64,000 bases of DNA from an uncultured Nesterenkonia sp. (GTDB taxonomy: Bacteria > Actinomycetota > Actinomycetes > Actinomycetales > Micrococcaceae): the NCBI GenBank assembly GCA_947494195.1, contig CANLUC010000003.1, positions 1-64,000 on the forward strand. The letters are read 5' to 3'. Positions within the stretch are counted from its first letter, which is position 1; each line of letters begins with the position of its first letter. Both the position numbers and the translations under genes were made by a program. Below are positions 52,595 to 62,166 of the stretch, in pieces. Under the pieces are notes generated by a model that was not told the DNA's origin, made no database searches, and saw only the letters and a program-made list of their open reading frames with translations.

Positions 52595-53251
52595 TCACTC
52601 GCCGCGGTCGATCCATTCCTGGAGGTGCGGAGCCTCCGCGCCGATCGAGGTCGAGGGACCGTGACCGGTGTTGACCAGGGTCTCCGTGGGAAGCTCCTGG
52701 AACAGCCGGGTCCTGATCGACTCGATGATCGTCTCGAAGCTGGAGAAGGACCGTCCCGTGGCTCCTGGGCCGCCGGCGAAGAGCGTGTCTCCGGAGAACA
52801 GCACGGGCTGGACCGCGCCGTCGGGCCCCGCGAGGGAGGACGAGAAAAAGCAGGTGGAGCCGGGGGAGTGCCCAGGGGTGTGAATCGCCACCAGCTGGGC
52901 GTCTCCCACGGTGAAGACATCCCCGTCGCTGATGTCCACATCCGGCATGGTGCCCTCATGGACCGCGTCCCAGAGCATCTGATCCTCGGGGTTGAGGTGG
53001 ATCCGACCGCCCAGGCGCTTCTGCACCTCGAGGGCCTGACTGATGTGGTCATCGTGCCCGTGAGTGAGCAGGATGTCGGTGACCGCACGCTCGCCCACGG
53101 CCGCCACCACGGCGTCGGGGTCGTGAGCGGGGTCGATCAGGATGACCTCGTTCTCGTCACCGATGATCCAGACGTTGTTGTCCACCTCCCAGGTGCCGCC
53201 GTCGAGTGAAAAGGTGCCGGAGGTGACGAGGTTCTCGAAGCTGGTGCTCAT
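52595..53251 (-). CDS. Metallo-beta-lactamase-fold hydrolase, probable S-formylmycothiol hydrolase
   Basis: The 218-residue glyoxalase II-like enzyme has the metal motif LLTHGHDDHISQ, HTPGHSPGS, FSGDTLF and NTGHGPST. Its gene follows the mycothiol-dependent formaldehyde dehydrogenase by 8 bases. In actinobacteria such neighbours are thought to hydrolyse S-formylmycothiol to formate and mycothiol. ATG 53251 follows GAGGA; a TTG at 53263 is less likely. Confidence 0.88.
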   Translation of the reverse strand: MSTSFENLVTSGTFSLDGGTWEVDNNVWIIGDENEVILIDPAHDPDAVVAAVGERAVTDILLTHGHDDHISQALEVQKRLGGRIHLNPEDQMLWDAVHEGTMPDVDISDGDVFTVGDAQLVAIHTPGHSPGSTCFFSSSLAGPDGAVQPVLFSGDTLFAGGPGATGRSFSSFETIIESIRTRLFQELPTETLVNTGHGPSTSIGAEAPHLQEWIDRGE

Positions 53252-53259
53252 GGGGGTCC

Positions 53260-54369
53260 TCAATTCTTTGGGGCGGACTGAAGCTCGACGACGGAGCGCA
53301 GCACTTCACCGCGGTTCATCGTGTCGAAGGCCTCCTGGACCTGGTCCAGCGCCACGCGTTCGGTGACGAAGGCGTCCAGGTCCAGGTTTCCGTTGCGATA
53401 GTGGCTGACCAGCATCGGGAAGTCCCGGGAGGGCAGGCAGTCGCCGTACCAGGAGGACTTCAGTGAGCCGCCGCGACCAAAGACGTCGGCCAGCGGCAGT
53501 TCCAGGGTGTGCGAGGGGTCGGGGACGCCGACCAGCACGACGCGGCCGGCGAGGTCGCGGGCGTAGAAGGCCTGCTTATAGGTCTCGGGGCGGCCCACAG
53601 CATCGATGACCAGGTCTGCGCCGAACCCGCCGGTCAGTTCACGGATGCGTTCCACGGCGTCGGCCTCGCTGGGGTTGACCGTGTGTGTGGCGCCGAGTTC
53701 GGCGGCCGTGGCCAGCTTCCGCTCGTCGAGGTCCACCGCGATGATGGTGGTCGCACCGGCAAGCTTCGCGCCCAGCACGGCGGCGGTGCCGACACCGCCG
53801 ACGCCGATCACCGCGACGGATTCGCCGCGCTGGACCTCCCCGGTGTTGATGGCAGCGCCGATGCCCGCCATGATGCCGCAGCCCAGCAGGCCGACGGCGG
53901 CGTTGGACTCTGCCGGAAGGTCCTCGACCACGGTGCACTGACCGGCGGCCACGAGGGTCTTCTCGGCGAACGCCCCGATGCCCAGAGCAGCTTCGAGCTC
54001 GGTGCCATCGGTCAGCGTCATCTTCTGCTCCGCGTTGTGCGTGTCGAAGCAGTACTGCGGCTGACCCTTGCGACACGCCCGGCATTCACCGCAGACCGCG
54101 CGCCAGTTCAGAATCACGGTGTCACCCACCTTGACGTTGGTGACGCCCGCACCGATCTGCGAGACCCGGCCGGTGGCCTCATGGCCGAGCAGATACGGGA
54201 AGTTGTCGCCCACCTCGCCCTGCTGGTAATGCTGATCGGTCTGGCACACGCCACAGGTCAGGACGTCGACGACGACCTCTCCGGCGATCGGATCGGGAAC
54301 CACGATCTGCTCGAGAACAGCCGGTCCGTTCTTCTCTTTGACGACGACGGCATTTACGGTCTGGGACAT
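53260..54369 (-). CDS. mscR: S-(hydroxymethyl)mycothiol dehydrogenase
   Basis: The 369-residue class III-like zinc dehydrogenase oxidises the formaldehyde-mycothiol adduct and probably reduces S-nitrosomycothiol. It has the catalytic-zinc [15 protein letters not shown] and GHEATG, the structural-zinc [15 protein letters not shown] and the NAD motif [15 protein letters not shown] precedes the ATG. Together with the hydrolase downstream it forms a formaldehyde-detoxification unit that implies mycothiol as the host thiol. Confidence 0.93.
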   Translation of the reverse strand: MSQTVNAVVVKEKNGPAVLEQIVVPDPIAGEVVVDVLTCGVCQTDQHYQQGEVGDNFPYLLGHEATGRVSQIGAGVTNVKVGDTVILNWRAVCGECRACRKGQPQYCFDTHNAEQKMTLTDGTELEAALGIGAFAEKTLVAAGQCTVVEDLPAESNAAVGLLGCGIMAGIGAAINTGEVQRGESVAVIGVGGVGTAAVLGAKLAGATTIIAVDLDERKLATAAELGATHTVNPSEADAVERIRELTGGFGADLVIDAVGRPETYKQAFYARDLAGRVVLVGVPDPSHTLELPLADVFGRGGSLKSSWYGDCLPSRDFPMLVSHYRNGNLDLDAFVTERVALDQVQEAFDTMNRGEVLRSVVELQSAPKN

Positions 54370-54455
54370 AGCCAGCCCTCCATATCAGCAGGTCTCAGGT
54401 GAAGCGGGGATTGCTTGCCTGATTCCACGATAACCCAGGGCCAGGAGGGGTGTTC

Positions 54456-55067
54456 TCAGCCCGTGAACACGTGGGGGAACTGCACGATGATGCTGGCCAG
54501 CACCACCAGGTAGATCAGCACGATGGCGACCCACCACCAGTCGGCGGAGATCTTGCGCAGCCCGGGCCCGGCGGGGATGACCCCGTTGGCGATGTTGCCC
54601 ACGGTCACGACGATGAACATCGGCACGACGGCGGCCCACACGACCATGCAGTACGGGCACAGCGCCCCGATGGAATAGACCGCCTGGGACCACAGCCAGA
54701 TGCAGAACCCGAAGGCGAAGGTGACGCCGGCCTGAAGTCCGAGCCAGTACCAGCGGGGAAGCGGCACCCGGGCGAGGATCGTGACAGCCACCAGGATCGC
54801 CAGCGGGAAGCCCACGACGCCGAGGAAGATATTGGGAAATCCGAAGGTCGATGCCTGCCAGGAGTCCATCACCAGGCCGCAGGAGACCCACGGATTGATG
54901 TCACAGGCGGTGGTGTAGTCCGCGTCCTGCCACAGCGCGATCCGCTCACGCATCAGCGCAACACTGGCCACGGCGCCGATGACCGCCGTCACCAGCAGCC
55001 ACAGCCCGAGGGCCGGGGAGGAGGCGATGCGGGGTGGGGTGCGCTGGTCTGCAGGGTGAAGGGCCAT
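54456..55067 (-). CDS. Vitamin K epoxide reductase family protein
   Basis: This 203-residue membrane protein has five helices, the quinone-side redox pair CPYC and the loop cysteines in ACDINPWVSCGLV. Bacterial VKORs reoxidise DsbA-like proteins to support disulfide bonds outside the cell. No thioredoxin domain is fused and no dsbA is adjacent. TAGAAT lies 6 bases before the ATG, so the mRNA is probably leaderless. Confidence 0.9.
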   Translation of the reverse strand: MALHPADQRTPPRIASSPALGLWLLVTAVIGAVASVALMRERIALWQDADYTTACDINPWVSCGLVMDSWQASTFGFPNIFLGVVGFPLAILVAVTILARVPLPRWYWLGLQAGVTFAFGFCIWLWSQAVYSIGALCPYCMVVWAAVVPMFIVVTVGNIANGVIPAGPGLRKISADWWWVAIVLIYLVVLASIIVQFPHVFTG

Positions 55068-55451
55068 GCGGGGATTCTACGCAGGATAGCTGGAGGGGTA
55101 TGCGATACTGAGTGGCATCGGCGAGCGGACCACACCCGCAGACCGAGAAGGCTTGCACGCCATCGTTCCTGCATCGGACGAATGACGCCGCGGATGAACA
55201 CCCCGCAGCAGATGCTCAGGAGTGGTGAAAAGTCACTGGAAGGCCGCGCAGAGCGCGCTCCGCGAGAATCGGAGCAGCGCCCGGAACGCCAGTGGAGCTT
55301 GAATATAGGTTTGAGACAACATCAATACGTGGAATGAGCAGGTCGCACCCGTCGTGAGAGCCAGGGGCAACGCGACCGGCTGAATCCACCCAAGCAGAGC
55401 CGCGGACGCGGTGAGTGTGGCACCGTGGGAGCGGTCAGGAGCAATTCCACA
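55068..55451. other. 384-base region upstream of the RNase E/G gene
   Basis: Apart from the VKOR -10 at 55074-55079, the region is GC-rich. An AT-rich patch at 55299-55330 (TTGAAT, TTGAGA) is the only promoter-like part, which would leave a leader of more than 100 bases before rne. Long leaders that allow self-regulation are known for rne in E. coli. No gene is evident. Confidence 0.4.
55074..55079 (-). promoter_or_regulatory. -10 box (TAGAAT) of leaderless VKOR transcript
   Basis: On the minus strand TAGAAT is followed by CCCCGC and the ATG at 55067. Confidence 0.5.
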
Positions 55452-58400
55452 ATGTCCCACAACGAGACCCCCGCAGGCGACACGGCGGGCAATAACGACA
55501 TCTTCAATCCTTTCAGCGCGCCGCCGGCCCCGAAGAGCGGATCAGAGACCGCCTCCAGCCAGTCCGCTGAGCCGGCAGAGTCCGGTTCCGTGGCGGACCC
55601 GGTCAATGTCCTCTTCCAGGCGCCGGACCTGGCCACCGCCAAGCCGAAGACGAGTCGCCGCTCCAGCAAGGACGCTGGCCCGCAGCCCGACTCGCAGGAT
55701 CGAGACTACGAGGAGGACCGCGGCAGCGACCGCCAGACACAGCAGGACTCTGCCGGCCAGGGGAACTCCCCGGGCGGCGATTCCGAGGACTGGCAGGATC
55801 GCGACACCGAGGACGAGGACGGCTCGGGCCGCCGCTCACGGCGCAAGCGTCGCCGTGGGGGCCGGAACAAGAACCGTGGCTCCGACGCTCAGTCGGGCGA
55901 GTCCACGAATGACTCGGAGACCCAGGACGCCGGCAGAAACTCGGATCAGAAAGCCGAACGGGCCTCCGGAGCCAGCGACTCGCAGGGCATCTCGGCGGGT
56001 CGGAGCTCGAAGGGATCCTCCGCGTCTGACGCGGACAACGATTCCGGCAACGACTCCCGTGACGGGGGGAGCTCGCAGCGAGGCGACTCCCACAGCAAGG
56101 ATGACGAAGGCCCGGTGATCCGCAAGCGCCGCCGTCGTCGTCGTGGCACCTCGGATCTCGAGGTGGAGTCGAATGAGGATGACGCTCATACCGTCACCCG
56201 CGTGCGGGCTCCCCGCGAAGCCGCTGAAGCGCCCGCCTCGGACAAGGTGACCGGCCTGAAGGGCTCCACCCGGCTGGAGGCGAAGCGGCAGCGTCGTCGT
56301 TCTTCACGCGAAGGTGGTCGCCGCCGCCAGGTCATCACCGAGGCAGAGTTCCTGGCGCGCCGTGAATCAGTGGATCGCAAGATGATCGTGCGCCAGCGCG
56401 GAGAGCGCATCCAGATCGGCGTCCTGGAGGACGGCGTCCTGGCCGAGCACTACGTCTCGCACACCACCCAGGACTCACTCATCGGCAACGTCTACCTCGG
56501 CAAGGTGCAGAACGTGCTGCCCTCCATGGAAGCAGCGTTCGTCGACATCGGCCGCGGACGCAATGCCGTGCTCTACGCCGGTGAAGTCGACTGGGCCGCC
56601 TCACGGCTCAACGGTGGACCGCGCAAGATCGAGAACGCGCTGAAGTCCGGCGACTCGGTCCTGGTGCAGGTCACCAAGGACCCCGTGGGACATAAGGGAG
56701 CCCGGCTGACCAGCCAGATCTCCCTCCCCGGCCGGTACCTGGTCTTCGTCCCGGGCGGGTCCATGACCGGCATCTCCCGGAAGCTCCCCGACACCGAGCG
56801 GGCGAGGCTGAAGAAGGTCCTGAAGGACCACATGCCGGACAACGCCGGAGTCATCGTGCGCACCGCGGCGGAAGGCGCCTCCGAGGAGGAGCTGACCAAC
56901 GACATCAACCGGCTGCGTGCACTCTGGGAGCAGATCCAGAGCCAGACCGGAGAGAAGAAGGTGCTGGCGCCGGAGCTGTTCTACGCCGAGCCGGACCTCA
57001 CCATCAAGGTGGTGCGCGATGTCTTCAACGAGGACTTCTCCTCCATGGAGGTCCAGGGCGAGCAGACCTGGGACAACATCGAGGCCTATGTCACCTATGT
57101 GGCGCCGCACCTGCTCGACCGGCTGAAGCAGTGGATCCCCGAAGAACAGAAGGCCGACGACATCTTCGCCCACCATCGGATCGACGAGCAGCTCAACAAG
57201 GCTCTGGAGCGCAAGGTCAACCTTCCCTCCGGCGGCTCGCTGGTCTTCGACCGCACCGAGGCGATGACCGTGGTCGACGTCAACACCGGCAAGTTCACCG
57301 GCTCCGGCGGCAACCTCGAGGAGACCGTCACGAAGAACAACCTCGAGGCGGCCGAAGAGCTGGTCCGTCAGCTGCGCCTGCGCGACATCGGCGGCATCAT
57401 CGTCATCGACTTCATCGATATGGTCCTCGAGGCCAACCGCGATCTGGTGCTGCGCCGCATGGTGGAGTGCCTGGGCCGGGATCGCACCAAGCACCAGGTC
57501 GCCGAGGTCACCTCGCTGGGTCTGGTGCAGATGACCCGCAAGCGGATGGGCACCGGGCTGCTGGAGGTCTTCTCCGAGGACTGCCAGCACTGCGCGGGAC
57601 GTGGAGTCATCACGCACGCGGAGCCCGTCGAGCACCGCGCCGCCTACACCTCGCACGGCGAGCAGCAGAACTCCAAGCCCGCGAAGAAGCGTCGCAAGGG
57701 CCGGAACCGTCGTGATGACGAATCCGAGACCCAGCAGTCGACCCCCGAGGTGGACCCGCAGGAGAAGGAGCGGCAGGAGAAGGCCCGCCAGGCCCTCGCC
57801 CAGGTCGCAGCCGCCACGGCGAGCAAGCACGCCGAGGAGGAGGAGCAGAGCGCCTCCGCGGAGAGCCCAGCGCAGCAGCCGCGCGGATCACGGCGCAGCG
57901 GTCGCCGCAGCGCCAGTCAGCCGGCAGGCAGCACGGGCTCCGCATCGTCGGACGCCAGCACCGGAGCCGACTCGAAGCAGGAGAAGGCCAGCTCAGCCGA
58001 GTCCGCCGCCCAGCCCTCCAGCGCCGAGGTGCTGCGGATCGGTGGGGAAGAGGTGCCGCTGCCGCGCGCCGAGAAGAGCGAGGCGGCAGGGTCCCGAGAG
58101 AAGCCCACGGCGGCCGAGGACAAGCAGGTCTCCCTCGACACGCTCGGGCAGGCGCTGGATTCGCGTGAGCCTCGCACCCCAGCACGGCCGGCGCGCCGTC
58201 GTCGCCGTGCTGCCGGTTCGGTCCAGGGCGCGTCCGGAGAGGTGCAGCAGATCGCTGCCGCCGAGAAGCCGGCGAGCAAATCGTTCTCCTCCGCTGCCAC
58301 CGAGCAGCCGGCTGAGCAGGCCCCTAAGAAGGCCTCAGCCGCTGAGCCGGTGATGCTCGGAGTGGGCGTCACGGCCGAAGAGATCGCACGGCCCGAATAG
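55452..58400 (+). CDS. rne: Ribonuclease E/G
   Basis: The 982-residue endoribonuclease has an actinobacterial layout. The first 280 residues are disordered, Ser/Asp/Arg-rich with basic patches (RRSRRKRRRGGRNK, RKRRRRRRG). The catalytic core (about 300-760) has the split S1 domain (IGNVYLGKVQNVLPSMEAAF) and DNase-like site with Asp609 in VVDVNTGKFTGSGG and DFIDMVLEAN. CQHCAGRG is the zinc link. A 250-residue Ala/Glu/Ser-rich tail follows. ATG 55452 has AGGAG ten bases upstream; GTG 55425 is possible. Confidence 0.93.
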   Translation: MSHNETPAGDTAGNNDIFNPFSAPPAPKSGSETASSQSAEPAESGSVADPVNVLFQAPDLATAKPKTSRRSSKDAGPQPDSQDRDYEEDRGSDRQTQQDSAGQGNSPGGDSEDWQDRDTEDEDGSGRRSRRKRRRGGRNKNRGSDAQSGESTNDSETQDAGRNSDQKAERASGASDSQGISAGRSSKGSSASDADNDSGNDSRDGGSSQRGDSHSKDDEGPVIRKRRRRRRGTSDLEVESNEDDAHTVTRVRAPREAAEAPASDKVTGLKGSTRLEAKRQRRRSSREGGRRRQVITEAEFLARRESVDRKMIVRQRGERIQIGVLEDGVLAEHYVSHTTQDSLIGNVYLGKVQNVLPSMEAAFVDIGRGRNAVLYAGEVDWAASRLNGGPRKIENALKSGDSVLVQVTKDPVGHKGARLTSQISLPGRYLVFVPGGSMTGISRKLPDTERARLKKVLKDHMPDNAGVIVRTAAEGASEEELTNDINRLRALWEQIQSQTGEKKVLAPELFYAEPDLTIKVVRDVFNEDFSSMEVQGEQTWDNIEAYVTYVAPHLLDRLKQWIPEEQKADDIFAHHRIDEQLNKALERKVNLPSGGSLVFDRTEAMTVVDVNTGKFTGSGGNLEETVTKNNLEAAEELVRQLRLRDIGGIIVIDFIDMVLEANRDLVLRRMVECLGRDRTKHQVAEVTSLGLVQMTRKRMGTGLLEVFSEDCQHCAGRGVITHAEPVEHRAAYTSHGEQQNSKPAKKRRKGRNRRDDESETQQSTPEVDPQEKERQEKARQALAQVAAATASKHAEEEEQSASAESPAQQPRGSRRSGRRSASQPAGSTGSASSDASTGADSKQEKASSAESAAQPSSAEVLRIGGEEVPLPRAEKSEAAGSREKPTAAEDKQVSLDTLGQALDSREPRTPARPARRRRRAAGSVQGASGEVQQIAAAEKPASKSFSSAATEQPAEQAPKKASAAEPVMLGVGVTAEEIARPE

Positions 58401-58464
58401 GCGGCGGGCCGGGCCCGCTGGAAGGGTCCGGTCAACTTGCTGTCACCGAGCACGTCGCGTAAGG

Positions 58465-58493
58465 TTGACCCTTGGTGTTATAGGCACCAACAT
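58465..58493 (+). promoter_or_regulatory. Probable rplU-rpmA promoter
   Basis: TTGACC (58465-58470) and CAACAT (58488-58493) are separated by 17 bases, giving an rplU leader of roughly 95 bases. A GC hairpin without a T-run (CCGGGCCC...GGGTCCGG near 58410-58433) may close the rne transcript. Confidence 0.45.
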
Positions 58494-58594
58494 GTCTTCC
58501 GCACAGCTCAGCGGAGAACTTCTCAGCAGAGGATTCCCGTAGAGATGTGCGATTGGTTTAGTCCGAAATGATCATCGAGAGAAGTGAGTCCCAA

Positions 58595-58903
58595 GTGGTG
58601 TACGCGATTGTCCGCGCTGGCGGCCGCCAGGAAAAGGTTTCCGTTGGAGACCTCGTGACCGTTGACCGAGTTCCGGGCGCGGCAGGCAGCACCATTAAGC
58701 TGCCGGCAGTGATGCTGGTGGACGGGGACAAGGTCACTACCGCAGCAGATGAGCTCGCCAAAGTCTCGGTCGAGGCCGAGGTTCTGGAGAACATCCGCGG
58801 TAAGAAGATCGTCATTGAGAAGTTCAAGAACAAGACCGGCTACCGCAAGCGCCAGGGTCACCGTTCAGAACTCACCCGTATCAAGGTGACCTCGATCGCC
58901 TGA
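58595..58903 (+). CDS. rplU: 50S ribosomal protein bL21
   Basis: This 102-residue ribosomal protein starts at GTG 58595, giving the family N-terminus [14 protein letters not shown]. The C-terminal block [20 protein letters not shown] is diagnostic. The open frame extends to 58568, but those nine residues are not conserved. It heads the conserved rplU-rpmA-obg group. Confidence 0.96.
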   Translation: MVYAIVRAGGRQEKVSVGDLVTVDRVPGAAGSTIKLPAVMLVDGDKVTTAADELAKVSVEAEVLENIRGKKIVIEKFKNKTGYRKRQGHRSELTRIKVTSIA

Positions 58904-58955
58904 GGCGTTCGAGGTTCGCAAATTCCCCGTTCTCCCCGAGAGGTAGGCAGACCCA

Positions 58956-59210
58956 ATGGCACATAAAAAAGGTGCGAGCTCGACTCGCAACGGCCGCGAT
59001 TCCAACGCCCAGTACCTGGGCGTGAAGCGCTTCGGCGGTCAGACCGTCAACGCTGGTGAGATCCTCATCCGCCAGCGCGGCACCAAGTTCCACCCCGGCG
59101 TCAACGTCGGCCGCGGTGGCGACGACACGCTCTTCGCGCTCTCGAACGGAGCTGTCGAGTTCGGCAGCCGCCGCGGGCGCAAGGTTGTGAACATCGTCCC
59201 AGCAGCCTGA
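58956..59210 (+). CDS. rpmA: 50S ribosomal protein bL27
   Basis: This 84-residue protein begins [17 protein letters not shown] and has [22 protein letters not shown], both diagnostic. There is no Firmicutes-style cleavable N-terminal extension. GAGAGGTAG precedes the ATG. Confidence 0.97.
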   Translation: MAHKKGASSTRNGRDSNAQYLGVKRFGGQTVNAGEILIRQRGTKFHPGVNVGRGGDDTLFALSNGAVEFGSRRGRKVVNIVPAA

Positions 59211-59241
59211 TCCAGGCCTGCACAGACGTTTCGCACGTACA

Positions 59242-59278
59242 GTCGAGGGTGGGCCCACTTGATGGGCCCACCCTCGAC
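59242..59278 (+). terminator. 16-base perfect hairpin after rpmA
   Basis: GTCGAGGGTGGGCCCA pairs fully with TGGGCCCACCCTCGAC around CTTGA, followed by TTGTCTTAAG, a weak T-tail. It probably ends most rplU-rpmA transcripts and lets obg be expressed at a lower level. Confidence 0.7.
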
Positions 59279-59317
59279 TTGTCTTAAGTCAGCATCTTTT
59301 TCTAGGAGTCTCCAGCA

Positions 59318-61015
59318 ATGGCACATTTCGTCGACCGAGTGGTCCTCCACACCACAGGCGGTAACGGTGGCCACGGCTGCGTCTCCGTGCACCGCGAGAA
59401 GTTCAAGCCCCTCGGCGGGCCCGACGGCGGCAACGGCGGCGACGGCGGCTCCGTGGTCCTCGTGGTCGATCCGCAGACCACCACGCTGCTGGAATACCAT
59501 CACCGGCCCCACCGCAATGGTGAGAACGGGGGCGTAGGCCAGGGTGGCCTGCGCCATGGCACCCGCGGTCCGCTGCTGGAGCTCCCGGTGCCTGAGGGCA
59601 CCGTGGTCAAGGACCGAGAGGGACACGTCCTCGCGGACCTGGTCGAGCCGGGCGCCCGCTTCGAGGTCGCCCAGGGTGGTCAGGGAGGCCTCGGCAACGC
59701 GGCGCTGGCCTCGCGGAAGCGCAAGGCCCCCGGTTTCGCCCTGCTCGGCACCCCGGGCGAGGAGAACGAAATCGTCCTGGAGCTGAAGTCCGTGGCGGAC
59801 ATCGCACTGGTCGGGTTCCCCTCCGCCGGCAAGTCCAGCCTGATCGCCGCCATGAGCGCCGCCCGGCCGAAGATCGCCGACTACCCCTTCACCACCCTGG
59901 TCCCGAACCTCGGCGTCGTCGAAGCTGGTGAGACCCGTTTCACCGTGGCCGACGTCCCTGGCCTGATCCCCGGTGCGGCCGAGGGCAAGGGCCTCGGACA
60001 TGAGTTCCTGCGCCACGTGGAGCGCTGCGCCGCCCTGGTGCATGTGCTCGACTGCGCCTCACTGGAGACCGATCGCGACCCGCTCGGCGACCTCGACGCC
60101 ATCGAGGCTGAACTTGCGGCTTACGCTCCCGACGCCGTGGAGGGCGCCGGCGGCACGGCGGACAACTCCTCGAATGCCGTCCCGCTGAACGACCGGCCCC
60201 GGCTAGTAGCACTGAACAAGACCGACCTTCCCGACGGGGCGGCCATGGCCGAGCTGGTCCGCGAGGAGCTGACCTCGCGCGGCTACCGCGTCTTCGACAT
60301 CTCCGCGCTGAACCGCGACGGACTGCGCGACCTCGGCTTCGCCATGGCCGAGCTGGTGCTCGAGGCCCGCGCCCAGCGGGAGATCGAGCCGGCTCCGGTC
60401 CCGGTGACCGTGCGTCCCCGGGCGGTGAACCGCAAGCAGTTCAGCGTCACTGCCGAGTCCAAGGGCGGGGAACCGCTGTGGCGCGTCCGCGGCGACAAGC
60501 CCGAGCGGTGGATCGTGCAGACAGACTTCGGCAACGACGAAGCCGTCGGCTACCTCGCCGACCGGCTGGTCGCCGTGGGCATCGAGGACGAACTCTTCAA
60601 ACAGGGCGCCAAGCCCGGCGATGCCGTGGTGATCGGCTCCGAGCTCAACGGTGTGGTTTTCGACTGGGAGCCCACGATGGCAGCGGGCGCTGAGCACCTG
60701 GCCGGTCCGCGCGGCACCGACCTGCGCTTTGATGATCATTCGCGGCCCACCCGCGCCGAGAAGAAGCAGGATCAGGCAGAGCGCCGGGCCGCCAAGGCCT
60801 CCACGCGTGCCGAGATGGAGGCGGACTATCGGGCCCAGGACGGCGCGCCCACCAAGCGCACCTCCGGGGCGGCGACCGCCGAGCGCCGCGACGACGGTGC
60901 GCCCGCCAGCACAAGGGACGCCGACGGCGTGGAGATCCACTATCCGCACGGCAACCCGGATGATCTGCAGGACGAGGGCTTCGGCGCTGACGAGGTGGAG
61001 GCCGACACGCGATGA
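59318..61015 (+). CDS. obg: GTPase Obg
   Basis: The 565-residue ribosome-associated GTPase has the Gly-rich Obg fold (residues 1-160), a G domain with G1 GFPSAGKSS (Lys172), G3 DVPGL and G4 NKTD, an OCT domain (about 370-455) and a charged 100-residue actinobacterial tail. It binds 50S particles and ppGpp in other bacteria. GGAG precedes the ATG. The stop overlaps proB. Confidence 0.96.
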   Translation: MAHFVDRVVLHTTGGNGGHGCVSVHREKFKPLGGPDGGNGGDGGSVVLVVDPQTTTLLEYHHRPHRNGENGGVGQGGLRHGTRGPLLELPVPEGTVVKDREGHVLADLVEPGARFEVAQGGQGGLGNAALASRKRKAPGFALLGTPGEENEIVLELKSVADIALVGFPSAGKSSLIAAMSAARPKIADYPFTTLVPNLGVVEAGETRFTVADVPGLIPGAAEGKGLGHEFLRHVERCAALVHVLDCASLETDRDPLGDLDAIEAELAAYAPDAVEGAGGTADNSSNAVPLNDRPRLVALNKTDLPDGAAMAELVREELTSRGYRVFDISALNRDGLRDLGFAMAELVLEARAQREIEPAPVPVTVRPRAVNRKQFSVTAESKGGEPLWRVRGDKPERWIVQTDFGNDEAVGYLADRLVAVGIEDELFKQGAKPGDAVVIGSELNGVVFDWEPTMAAGAEHLAGPRGTDLRFDDHSRPTRAEKKQDQAERRAAKASTRAEMEADYRAQDGAPTKRTSGAATAERRDDGAPASTRDADGVEIHYPHGNPDDLQDEGFGADEVEADTR

Positions 61016-62166
61016 GCACCCCGCGCCTGACCGAGTCCCTGGTGGCCTCCCGCGCCGATCTGCGCCATGCCAGGCGTCTGGTGGTGAAGATCGGGTCCTC
61101 CTCGCTCACCACGCTCGACGGAGGCATCTCCGTGGACGCGCTGAACCGGCTGGTGGCAGACCTTCAGGTGCTGCGCGAGCGGGGCACCGAGGTCGTGCTG
61201 GTCTCCTCCGGCGCCATTGCGGCCGGTCTGGCGCCGCTGGGTCTGGGGAGTCGTCCGCAGGATCTCGCCACCCAGCAGGCTGCAGCCGCGGTCGGACAGG
61301 GTCTGCTGCTGGCGCACTACACGCGTGCCTTCACCCAGTACCGGACCACGGTCTCCCAGGTCCTGCTGACCGTGGAGGACCTCATGCGACGCACGCAGTA
61401 CACCAACGCGCTGCGCACTTTGGAGAAGCTGCTGAGCCTGGGCGCGGTGCCGGTGGTCAATGAGAACGATGCCGTGGCCACCCACGAGATCCGGTTCGGT
61501 GACAATGACCGGCTCGCCGCGCTGACCGCGAACCTGCTCCGCGCGGACGCACTGATCCTGCTCTCCGACGTCGATGCGCTCTACGACGGTCCCCCCGAGG
61601 AGGGGGGCCGTCAGGTGCCCTACGTCGCCGGTCCCGAGGACCTGCGCGGGGTCACCCTCGGACGGCGCGGCAAGGCCGGCGTCGGCACCGGGGGAATGGT
61701 CACCAAGGTCGAGGCCGCGCAGATCGCCGCCTCCAACGGCATCCCCGCGCTGCTGACCTCGGCACCCAACGCGCGGCGCCTCTTCCAGGGCGAAGAGGTG
61801 GGGACCTTCTTCGGTGCCCGCGGTCGCAGGCGGGGGGCGCGCTCGGCCTGGATCGCTCACTTGGCTCACCCCAAGGGTCGGCTCATCATCGACGACGGCG
61901 CCATCGCCGCCGTCGTCGAAGGCCGCCGCTCGCTGCTGTGCGCCGGAATCATCGCGCTCAGCGGCAACTTCGAGGCTTCCGACCCGGTGGAGATCACCGA
62001 CCGCGCCGGGACGGTGCGGGCCAGGGGACTGGTGGGGTATTCCTCCGCCGAACTGCCGCAGATGCTGGGCCGTTCCACCGCGGAGCTGGGTGCGGACCTT
62101 GGCCCTGAATATGAACGAGCAGTGATTCACGCAGATGACATCGTCCGCATCGAGACTAGGCTGTGA
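61012..62166 (+). CDS. proB: Glutamate 5-kinase
   Basis: The 384-residue enzyme phosphorylates glutamate in proline synthesis. The kinase domain has [21 protein letters not shown] and [17 protein letters not shown], and a C-terminal PUA domain covers about residues 285-375. It overlaps obg by 4 bases and proA by 4 bases, giving one coupled transcript. Confidence 0.96.
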   Translation: MSTPRLTESLVASRADLRHARRLVVKIGSSSLTTLDGGISVDALNRLVADLQVLRERGTEVVLVSSGAIAAGLAPLGLGSRPQDLATQQAAAAVGQGLLLAHYTRAFTQYRTTVSQVLLTVEDLMRRTQYTNALRTLEKLLSLGAVPVVNENDAVATHEIRFGDNDRLAALTANLLRADALILLSDVDALYDGPPEEGGRQVPYVAGPEDLRGVTLGRRGKAGVGTGGMVTKVEAAQIAASNGIPALLTSAPNARRLFQGEEVGTFFGARGRRRGARSAWIAHLAHPKGRLIIDDGAIAAVVEGRRSLLCAGIIALSGNFEASDPVEITDRAGTVRARGLVGYSSAELPQMLGRSTAELGADLGPEYERAVIHADDIVRIETRL

